Shown piece by piece: positions 40,901 through 52,900 of a DNA stretch of 64,000 nucleotides. Location of the stretch: NCBI GenBank assembly GCA_002633025.1, contig NMRB01001354.1, forward strand, positions 83,255-147,254, given 5' to 3'. Source of the DNA: Notospermus geniculatus. Lineage: Eukaryota > Nemertea > Pilidiophora > Heteronemertea > Lineidae. Position numbers and translations under genes: made by a program. Below the pieces are notes generated by a model. That model was not told the origin of the DNA and did no database searches. It saw nothing but the letters and a program-made list of their open reading frames with translations. The number at the start of each line of letters is the position of its first letter. Positions within the stretch are counted from its first letter, which is position 1.

Positions 40901-43900
40901 GGAGCCCAGTTTGATGCACACTTTGCTCAGCTGCAGGTACTGGCACAAGAGGTCCCTTGGCGAGTCCTGGAACCCTGGAGCCCCAATTTGGTGTCGACCC
41001 TTGGTCAGCTGAAGGCACTGGCACATGGCCCCTCGGTGAGACCTGGAGCTCTCGTGTGGTGCCTACCTTTCCTCTTCTGAGGCACTGCCACATCGTTTAC
41101 TTGGCAAATTCCTGGAGGGTGAAGGTTCATTGGACTATATGTACTTGGTAGGCCTAGCCAAATACCGAACTTTACAGCAGCAAGTAGGCCTACAGAGATA
41201 GTTTGCAACTTTAAAGTTACCATATGTGTTCTGATTCCACTTTTCCACTTATGTGATTTGAAAAATCATCACCTTTGAATGACTTCGATTAAACAAATAT
41301 TTGGAACATTGTTATTTTCTTTCTATCACGAAATGTTAGAATTGGCCAAAAAGTTGAAATTCAGTTAATGACTTTTTTCCATTTTCTTGTCGGCTGTTTG
41401 TCTTTAAATGTTGTGAACCCAGTTAAACACGTTTCTGTCAAGTTAATGACACAACTGACTATGGTCTTTTTCCATCCAATATAATGACGTGAAATAAGCC
41501 TCGTTCGATAATGCTTCCCTGCGCAATGCATAAACCCAGTCAATACTCGCCACCTAAACCCGCGTCATCTGCGCCAGAACAGCTTGTAAAGAGCTCACCT
41601 TCTACTGGTTCTAGAATTTCGTTAGGGAGAATGCTAGTATGCAAATGTGTTGTAATTGGTTCCAGGAAGTGGTTCCAAGAAGTCATGTGAGTGAGTGGGC
41701 TTCACATGAGCCGAGACAAAAATAACTCGACTGGGGAAACATAAACAACGTGGGTTTTATTGGGAAAGAAACGCTACCTCAGGGGATCTATCAAAATCAT
41801 ATCATCCCGATTTATTTGTCGCTATTTATCTCCCACGACAAAAAAACGTCCGTCTGGAACGTTTTCTTCATTGTTACATTTTTTCATCTGTCAATTTATT
41901 AAACAGCACGACCTTGAATGTGATGTCGGAAGGTCGTGATGTGATAATTAAATGAGTGCAATTTAAATGTGACATATTCATTGACTTGATTTCTTGTTTA
42001 TATTTACAAACACCTTCCACTACAAACCAAATCTGCCCCGCTCCGACTCACCAGATTCTTTCTTCATACACCTCAACAAACCCGAAGAATTTACAAAGAA
42101 ACAAACCACGTGCTCTTCCAATTGGACACATCAGTTTCCAAGCACGCCGTTCACCTGTCTAAAATAGTGAGTTATCTCTCAAATATCTTATGCAAAGCAG
42201 TGTTACCATGGACTTTCCTAGCCTGACATCCTTGGAACCATTCTACGAAATCACTAGCAAATCCTGGACCTAAACAGACAACATTCAACAAACCTAACCC
42301 ATTGACAAGTCTTCTCTCTCTCAGCATAATCTAGACATCGTGTTCTCCCGTTGTGTTCCCCTCTATCACCTCATGAACTGAACACACGAGTTTCCACCGG
42401 AGTACAGGACAAGCTCAACCTCACTGTAGTGTTCACCAATAGTCTACTCTACTGAACCAAACCACAATCTAGGTCCACCAATGGTTGGGGTGCGCGGAGG
42501 AGTCATGGACTGTTCCCCAGTTCACAAACAGACTGGTATTCATAGCTCACTAGTCAAGCAAGTGTATTGTTGATGTCAGACTGGCTGGGTCTGGGGTCTG
42601 GATAGGGGGTCACGAAAGGTTTGACACATTTACAGACCTCGTCTTATGATGTTCGCGCAGATTGGGGATCTCTGGGATCTTGGTTCAGATACCCAGCAGG
42701 AGGGGATAGACAATTTGTCAAGGTTTTATGAATATGGGCCGTGGATTTTAGTTAGGCTTGTATTTCTTTGCTGAATCAAGACTCATACTGAGAACAACGG
42801 TCTTCCATGTTTTGTGACTTAGGGCCATATGCACCAAACGAATATTATCTCGAACTCAGGTTAAGCCACAACTTTTCAATTGTTCAGGTTTGCCAGGGCA
42901 TGATGTGACAATGGAAACGTTGTGGCTTAACCAGAGTTCAAGATAATCTTCGTTTGGTGCATACGGCCCTACGTGAATGGGAAGACTCTTGAAATGTTTG
43001 TGTTGTTTCTCGGGTCGGAAAGCCAAATATTACTTAATACGAGTGCGCAATCTCAACTCAATGAACTTTTTATTCAACTTGTCCCAACTCGCTCCGTTGC
43101 GCCCATCGGCAGCTCTGCGCATTTAAATTCACGACGACGGTGCATCACGTAATGACGTCAAGACGTCCTGGACCAGAGGATGCTGCAGTGATTGCGTCAC
43201 TAGTGACGTCATCAGGCAGTGACGTCATCAGGCCAGGATGACGTCACCAAATCGCCGGCTCACCACATCTCCTGTTTCCTCCTACATTACATAAAGTATC
43301 ACCCCATTATGTAGAGAAGAATGTCATATTGCAGGTTCAGCTCTTAATTCACAATCTATACCCCACAATTCTTCCAAATCCCTTCAGCACTATTTCGACG
43401 CATTATCTTCCCAAGATACAAGCATGGAATACCAAGTACAACTCGTAACAATTGATCACGTTTATAGCTTTATCTTAGACAGCTTCATTCATCTGGACCA
43501 TCATCCATCTCAAAACATTACAACTGCTACTACATGGAAAAGACAACTCTAGAGAGAGCCTCAGCGACAACCAATCAGGTGATCCGCTGCCTCGGCCATT
43601 TACAGTCAATCAATGTATCATAAATATCATAAATGTCCCTGGGTCGATCGTACTATCTTAGTTCACTCTCCAACACGGAGGTTGGCGATGAGACACAGTA
43701 AATGACATAACTGACGACAGGATATAATCTTGTCCCCAGCACCTCAAAACAGAAACACAGGCATGACAGGGTTCAAATTACGAAGTCAAACTTTTGTTGA
43801 CGAGAAGGAAACTGCTGTCGGATGCAAAATCATGGGACATTTTTCTCTATTATATGATATAATGGTATCCCTAACCCTGAACATTCCCCTCAGCCAATCA

Positions 43901-46900
43901 GAACAATCGTTCCTGAGTAACAAGCGCTCTGATTGGTCCCCATGTTTTTGCATTCGCCAGCGGTGTCAATACTGATTATGTGCGTCAGACGCCGATATTC
44001 AGCATCTGCAGTCTGAATCAAGCAGTAGAAGCAGGGTTATATCTAGGCCATTTTAGAGTTGCGCTGTGCCGTGCCGCTAAAAGGGGCGCTGCTGTGCTCT
44101 TTTATAACCCCCTTGGGCGCCGTGCCCCTATAAAATTGTTTTTTTGGTTTTTTTTAGGTTTTAGTACCCCCCAGACCCTTTGCCATGGTCCCTTTTGGTC
44201 ATATCACTTAGAAACTGGCTTTTAAATTGGCTGTTGACTGGAGTTACCTTTTTAACTGACAAGCTTATCAAATTCCGTTAGTAGAAATGTTGTGAATGAA
44301 AAGTGCCCTTTTCTAGCTTGAAGTGCCCTTTTCACAAAGTTTGCAACGTGCCCTTCTGAAATCCCAGATATAACCCTGAGACGGAATGAGTAAACTGAAA
44401 GACATGAACCAGTTTATCAGGCACGTCAGGTGATAGTCTTCAACACCAGGAAGTGTGACAGCCAGCACAACACGAGAGAAGGCCTCATCACAGAGAATGT
44501 CTTCGATATTCAAACAGGAAGTCAGTAGACAACGGCTATCGGTTATGATATCACGACACCTTCAAATCGTGCGATCTGATCTTGAGTAGGAGGAAACTGA
44601 CATTGCGGTAAAACAAAGATTGACTTACGTTCGACAAATCACCATCATGACTTGGAGGTGGCTTACTCTGGTTCCTTGTTCCATTACCAAAACCCTGGAG
44701 AAGACACAAAATGTCATTAGAACCATGCGTCGAACTGGTCAAGTTTGAAATTCGTATCACAACAGGGAGTGATCTGGGCCCATATTCATAAACCTACTTA
44801 ACCCGTTAACTGGGTACGACGGAATACGACATCACTACGGCACCGCCCGGGGAATTCCTTGGGAAACACCCCAGGATCATAGCAATATCATAGTACGCCT
44901 TGCAGAAATGGGCTCGTCACAGTGCGCAGGACGTTATATTATGCCTGGAAACTTGTTTGTCAAATGACTTTTTTTGGCAAATTGAAAAAAAAAATTAACA
45001 GTTAACGGGTATTTGACTTAATAGTATGTTTATGAATATGGATGCTGGCCCATAGACCCCCTTAGTGTCAATCGCCACACCCCCACATATTTGACTGGTT
45101 ATAACACTGCTCCATGTGAGTGTTTCCGTGTGATTGGCTCTAATGGGCAAGTCACCAATGTTGGCTTCCTTTCGACTTACGCCGACACATGACACAAATG
45201 ACTGCCCATAGTTTTCTACGGTTGAGCTGCCCATAGAGAGCAAACTCGGCTCGCGGGAGCAAACTCCATGGAACAGTGCCTTGTAGAAGGAATAACAAGT
45301 TGACTGCCCATAGTTTTCTATGGTTGAGTTGCCCATAGACAGCAAACTCGGCTCGCGGGAGCAAACTCCATGGAACACTGCCTTGTAGAAGGAATAACAA
45401 GTTGACTGCCCATAGTTTTCTATGGTTGAGTTGCCCATAGACAGCAAACTTGGCTCGCGGGAGAAAAAACTCCATGGAGCAGTGCCTTGTAGAAGGAATG
45501 ACTAGTTGTTACAAGTACACAACACTGGTGTTCACACCTCCGCAAGGGGCATCATCACCCCAAAGTGTCGACCTCCCTGACGCCACCATTAGTGATGATT
45601 TGCAGCTCCACCTACAGGTGGTAATATCTATTAGCAGCGCAGGTATCACTGTTTCCAAGAATGTCACGGCAATGTTGGAGGATTCCAGTCCAAACCTTTC
45701 AGCACTAGAGCCTGTTTCATAAAGTGACTTTAAGCTGATGGTACCTTTAACCAAATGGAAAATACATTGAAGTTAATGGTACCATTAGCATAAAGTCACT
45801 TTATGAAACAAAGTGCTTTCAGCACTGGGGCCTGTTTCATAAAGTGACTTTTAAAGCTACCTTTAACCAAATGGAAAATGCATTGAAGTTAATGGTACAA
45901 TTAGCATAAAGTCACTTTATGAAACAGGCCCCTGGTCATTCAACTGCTGCTGACGCAGGGCAGAATAAAACGTGAAGTACGTAAAGCGAAGTAACTCACC
46001 TGAGATGGACTGAGTGGTTGTGGGTTTTGCTGCTGTTGTTGCTGTTGCATAAATTGGGACTGTTGAGCAGGACTCTGAGAGGCCGACAAAGTTTGGGGAG
46101 AAGAGGTGGTCTGCGACACAGGGGTTGAGGACCGTGACAGTCCTGTGTTCTGTTGTGATGAGGATGGTGGAGCACCGGGCCCTGGCTGGGCTTGGCTACT
46201 TGGGGTCTGCTGCATAAAGGACTGTGACGATGGCTGGCCAAACGGCACCGATGAGGCTTGTTGTTGTTGGGATGGTGGTTGTTGATTAAACTGGGAACTC
46301 ATCTGGAACAACAAGGAAGAAGGATTCAACCAAATAGCTGAAGGAACATCAGGGAGATCACTGCTTCATGCTAAATGACTTCATCTGCTCTTAAGGCGAG
46401 TTTTTTTATTCCTTGTTTAGCAAACTTCTTTTCAGAGAATTTGTGAGGTGGTCAAAAAAATTTTTTTTTTTCTTCCATTTTGATACGAGTTTTTTTATTC
46501 CTTATTTAGCAAACTTTTTTTCAGATATTTTGTGAGGTGGTCGGAAAAAAAATAATTTTTTTTCTGCCATTTTGATACAAGCTTTTTTATTCAATGCTTA
46601 GCAAACTGTTTTTTCACAGATTTTGTGAGGTGGTGGGAAAAAATATTTTAAAAAATTTTTCTTCCATTTTGGTACTTCACAAAATGGGGCTTGGGAAATT
46701 TCTGGGAGGCGGCAATTTCAATTTAAAAATTAAAAAAATTTATTTCAAAATAAAATAAATTCATTTCAAAAACAGAAGTCTATTTCTTCTTTTTTACAAT
46801 ATTTCAAGAATATACTGCTTGGTGATGACCATGAATGGAAGGTTCACTGCCGTCTGATAAGTAGTAGGACTCAGTAAGAGTATTCTCCAATGATGACCCA

Positions 46901-49900
46901 AGCATCCGGTTGATTCTCAGGTTGTCCCATTCAGCAGGGACATCCAGCAGCAGTAGGTCGCCCAGTTTGGCAACTGGATCCATCAAGCAGGGATTTGTGG
47001 GCTTTTGAGCTGCCAACAACCTGTGCAACACGGTGAACAACGCCATGCTCACAGCTCGCCTCGTGCTACAGTACTACCACCGTGGGTGAACATCACTGCT
47101 CGCTGGCGAGAGGATTCCACGTATCGCTGTCCAGGGCACACCTGGCGTCAACAGCCGATTTGCTTGGTGGCGATATTGCCTGTTTGCTGCTTGCTTTAGC
47201 AATATCCCAAACCCTCAGCGACTTTGTTGCCAACACCACCCCCTGGTGTCCTTGCTAATCACTTTGACACCCCCTCCCCACCATCTTGGTTTTTATAGAG
47301 ACCCTTGGAAACTCACGCATGGCCACAACGATCTTATCAACAGATAAATTTGTATTTTGCAGGCCTTTCCTTTTGAGGTGCGCTAAAATGTGCATGTGCC
47401 TCACAAACAATAGAAATTCTATTGTTTGCGAGCCACATGCACCACATTTGATTTAGCGCGCCTCAAAAGGAAAGGCCTGATTTTGCGCCCAGTGACATAG
47501 CTTGGTTTGAAACAATGAATTACCTTTCTATTCAGAGAACTAGACCCATATTCATAAAACTACTTAAAAGTCTAAGTGTGACACTTATCCTTTGTTCAAC
47601 ACAAAAGATAAGTATCACACTTTGACTTCAGGTTTATGAATATGGGGCCAGGACCCCCAACTTTCCCTGGAAGCATAGTGTCTTGCTATGCTTCTGATTA
47701 CTAACAGTGTGACCCGTTTTATGATGATAACGAGGGCATGTATTTGGGGGAAAGAAACTCCACATTTCCTCATGGTAAAGTTTGTGCCAAGGAAAGCCAG
47801 GCCTATGGGATAGTACAAATGATTTCCTTTATTTTCAGACATTATTCAAACCAAGATGAGAAAGAGGGGAAATGACGACCAGAACTTCCTCGTATCCATG
47901 GTGATGACGGATGAACAGATATGAAACAAGACTTGCATCACCAGGATTCTTGTCCCTATACGGACTTGCTCACTGCAAGCGTATTTTCAGGTCTGGAGCC
48001 GAGATTGAATGGGGTTAGGGGCGTAAAGACCAGGGCCCAAATCCATAAAACCTTGCCAGGCTTAGTTGCCTGCTAAAGTGCCCAGTTTGTACAGGCCGAT
48101 GTACACAACTAGCAACCAACTAAGCTAGCAAGGTTTTATGGATTTGGGCCCTGTTTTCCAAGGTTCACATACCTGTTGTCCAAAGGACTGGCCAGGCATC
48201 TGATTAGGCATTCCCATCTGGCCCGGTCGACTCGGTTGTTGCCCCGTCTGCATCGCATTAGGGAACCGGGGTGAGTTAGCACCAGGATACTGCTGCTGGC
48301 CAGGACCGTACGGCGCTGGCCCGCTCTGCTGTTGTTGTGGATAGTTCGGAGGCAAACCAGGGCGTCTTTGGCTGGGATCAAACATTTGTCGCTGCTGTCA
48401 AAAGGAAAGAATATACCGGATTAGGAAAACATCACAAAATTGTTACATTTTTTGCAGGTCGGGATGTCACAGAGCTCCTGAAATCAACAATGGAGGAATA
48501 ATGACTTCCTCCTGAAAATGAGAGAAAGACTGACATGATTTACCGGTCGACATTGCCTCTTGAAGCAACCCACGGCAACTAAACTACATGTAGCTTTCCA
48601 GCGATGGAAGCAACTCGGAGCAACTGATCAGTTGCGGATTTTGTCGACCTGAGCGCACTTGTGTCTCCGAGCAACTGCCGGATCAGCCAGTTGTCGTGAG
48701 TTGCTTCGAGTTGCCCATGTTCTACATTTTGGCGACTTGTCTCTTGTTCCACTCAGATCCGTCGACCTGCGCCTGCTGTTCGAGGTAACTGCCAGTTGCT
48801 CCGACTTCCTCTCAATCACTGAAATGTTGACCAGCGCGTGGCTGTTTTTTTATCTGCGACGATCCGTCGAGTTGCTTCAAGACGCAATGTCGACCTGTAA
48901 GCACCTTTTAACTTTTCACAAGAGCAAGGCAGAGCTGTATCAAACTCTTCTCATGCCAGCTGACATCACAATGACTAGCTGGATATCTAAAGTCGAAGTT
49001 TACTCGGCCATCTCAGACGCAGAGTAGAGACTCATTCCTTTTCAATGACAGAATGCAAAATTGGTGCAAGTTGGTGTTGTTTCATATACATTTACAAATC
49101 ATGAAAGTGGCCAGCAACGGGGAACTTTTTGGAACGTTTAATTAAAAATCCACTGCAACTTTCTGGTGCTCCCCTCCCAACCAGTGCCCTTACGCTGTAG
49201 CGTATAGCGTTCCACGTTAGCTCAATTATCAGCTACATTACCAGGACTACCGATTGCCATGGAAACTAGCAGATGCCCTTGGATTACTGGCTCTATACTC
49301 AATACACTCACGGAGAGCGAGAACTTGTTGCAGTGGCAAGTAGGCTGGAGCTGTAGGTTCAAAATTTTCTTCAAGTAAGATATTTGTAGTTTGACAAAAT
49401 AATGCCACGATGGGTATTTTTCGGAGGGTAGAAGGGGCACAAAGATGCCACATCCGAGCAGAGAGGAACTCAGAGCAACAGCAGCAAACTTTCTGATCAA
49501 TTGCCCACAGCATGACGAACAAATCTTCGCCATCTCAATCAGTGACCTTAGATCTTGCCACCATCTCAGCAAGCATTCATCACTCATTATGCCGTCATTT
49601 CCAAGGATGTACTTTATGTTTATTGTCACGGGAAATTGGGAACTGGGATTCCAATTTCAGCCAACGAATGCAAGAAAGTAAGTAGGCGCAAGGGCAGGGT
49701 TGGCACTCTTTGAGGGCTGCACTTCCAGCTAGAGGAATGGCGATGATGAGAAGAAAATTTGGCTTCAATGGACTTCATTTTCCTGAACTGAGCCCGCCAG
49801 AACGACAACTGGGTCGACCAGAATTACGAGAGAAAGTGCAGATCTTTTCACGATGGACCCTGGGGATAGTTTGAGAAATGAAGGGAAGTCGTAAAACAGT

Positions 49901-52900
49901 ACATCTTTGGGAGGATTCCTCCCTCGAGGAAGGTGAGAATGAAGATAATCAGTCTATTTTGAGAGGGAGCTAGGAGAATGCATATGAACGTAGGCAGAGG
50001 ACCAGTCTACGGAAACAAAACCAAGCGGAGGACCAGTCAACAGAAGGAAACCGGGCAGAGGACCAGTTAACAGGAACAAACTGGGCAAAGGACTAGTCTA
50101 CAGAAAGGAAACCGGGAAGATGACCAGTCTAGAATAAGATCAGGCAGAGGACCAGTCTACAGAAAAGAAACTGGACAGAGGATCAGTCCACAGAAAAGAA
50201 ACCAGGCAGAGAATCAGTCTACAGGAAGGAAACTGGGCAGAGGATCAGTCTACAGGAAGGAAACAAGGCAGAGGATCAATCTACAGAGAGGAAACAGAGC
50301 AGGGCCATTTCATGGTATTTGTTTTGTGTCGGACAGGACATTTGCAAACTTTTTTCATCCACAGAAATTTTTCTGGGCAAGGATCAAAAGGTTTGAAATG
50401 GCCAAAAGGAAGTACTATAGGACCAGTTTCTATGGTAAAAAATGTAAATGCTTGGACTTCATTTTTCCTGTTGAAAATGAAGCCATAAAGTCCGTGTCGG
50501 ACAGGACAAGAAATGACGGGGTGTTTTTGTCATGTTGGGGAAATTGCAAAGTTCTGTTCTGTTGCATGGTACTCATAGATTTGAATGGAGTAACTTTGTT
50601 CCCTAACATCTTAACTAGGTTTCAGAGGAAAATTTGGTTTCCTAACTCAAAGCACAACTGAGGGGGGGTCAGAAGTTCACGCTTGGGTGGCGTGTCGGAC
50701 AGGACGTGTCGGACAGGACAGTTNATCAGTCTACAGTCCGAAGGAAACTGGGCAGGTGATCGGACTACAGGAAGGAAACTGGGCAGAAGGACGTCCAGTC
50801 TACAGAAAGGAAACCGAGCAGAGGATCAGCCAACAGAACGGAAACCAGGCAGAGAATAAGTCTAGAGGGAAGGACACCAGGCAGATGACCTGAGTCTAGA
50901 GAGAGGAAACCAGGCAGGCGAACAGGTTACAGAAAGAAAACCAGGCAGCTGACCAGTCTACATCTACACCATGCTTATGTCTGGCAAGTAGGAATAGTCA
51001 TGCAGGACAAGGGACCAGTGTAGATGAAGGAAGGCAGGCAGAGGACCAGTCCAGACAATGGAGACACAGGCAGTTGCCCAGTCCACAGAACGGGGATCCT
51101 CCCTCCAATGTTTCTAAACTGACCTCAGTGAGGTCTGTCCTGTCAACTTTCTTCCCAACAATAACATGCCCCAAAGGGCAACATTACATAATACAACAAC
51201 ACAGTGCCTTATGGAATGGAAAATCCACGTTTATTTTTAGTTCACTGATCAGTGATAGGGGTCTAAAAATAGGGTGGAAAGAAGGGGAGGAACCCTACGG
51301 CAAATTAAAGGACACTTTGATTAGCTGGGCTCACCTTTGCATTTTTTCCTGCACCAAGACCACACAAGGACTGACAAAGGAAACCCCATTTTTCACATTT
51401 TAACATGACATTATGAAGAAAACCCAACACCTCTCCTATATAAATCAGTCAATGGGTGACTTGATCACAATCTCGAACATTTTTTTCTTTCTAGTACCCA
51501 AATAAAGAGCAACAGATAGTAAATTATTGTATAATTTTCAACAACCTGCAACAGATGTTTCTCAAACACCTCCATTTTTTTCTTAAAATATGCCACGTGC
51601 CACAAAAAAACTATGAATGGGGAACATGTTCCGGTGAATTAGGCACACAAAAGGTAGGCATCCACCGCAGACCTGACGATTAGGAAATTAGTGGGACTTT
51701 ACGCTCTAACACCTCGGGCAATGACAAAAATATCAGAGCGAAGTGTCACTGCACTGCATTCAGCTGAAATCACATTATGAGTTGAAATATAAGGTGTCAA
51801 TGGTACAGTATTTCATTGCAAGGATTACAAAGAAACCAAAAGCCACCACATAACAATAAGTACAGATTTCCTTTTGAATGTCATCAATAACCTGTCTTCT
51901 TTCATCATGAGCAGCATACAGGAGTAATCTCCCAGGAGAGATTAATGTATGACCTTGGCATTGGAGAGTGATTTCTAGTAATCACAATGAACCAATCAAA
52001 GCCATTCTCTCATCTCATCACAGACATGGATTATCTCCAATGAGGTCAAGTCAGACAAAAGGACAAACATAAAACATGTCACATAATTGGCTAAAAGGGC
52101 AACATAATGCTTCACTGATTTATATTCTGATCGTACACTTCCTGGATCTGAGACAAGCCAACTGAATTCCACATGGCTAATTAGCATAACAGGTGATTGA
52201 AGCCAATGTAAACAAAGTGAAAGGAGCAAAATACACCGACTGATCTGACAGTGATTGATGACAACTTAGATGTGNCATCCTCAGTAATGTATGCAAACAG
52301 CTCTGGTTGACGCCTTGTTTGTTTGGTGGTTAAATTTCAATTCTTCAATTCAAACCATCAAGCAAGACCCTGGGTCGATTGTTATTACACTAACAGTGCT
52401 TCTTCAGCACAAAAATTCGAAACTTGCTTTCTGCCAACAGATTATTTCCGTCAGAGAAAATCATGTACAGGAATCTATCTAGATCAGTAGGCCAACCACT
52501 CAGCAAACATCACGAATGGCCGTGATTTCTCTGCAAATGTTCTGAGTTTCACAGATGGGCTCGTCCGACGTGGACTGATCGCTTTGGAAATGTTCTGTGT
52601 TTTTACACAGTTGCACGGCATGAAATAATCCAAAGTGGTAAGCCATTTGTCTCCAATGCCCCCACCTGACAGATTCTACAGGTTTGCCTCGGTGGTGCCT
52701 TTTAACTTAGGCCTTTCAGCATTTCCATTCCATAAAATCAAGGCAAAAGTTGCCTGCCCCTCAAAAAATGAAAAGTGCTAACCCTGCAGCTGCATCAGCT
52801 AGATCACAGCCATTACGCACTTTTTAATCGCCCGGGATTTCCTTTCAAGAACAAAACATTGTATAATTTCACACAAAATAACCACATCAAAAACATTTCT

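Noticed and set aside
45201-45505. Repetitive protein of 34-residue units on the - strand
   Set aside because: The 102-bp minisatellite is divisible by three by coincidence; it lies within ARID1 intron 3 with no splice sites.
46804-47052. 82-codon - strand ORF that looks coding-like in intron 2
   Set aside because: No recognised family, no splice sites fitting ARID1 frame and no relatives in the window. A fragment of a retro-copy is possible but unsupported.
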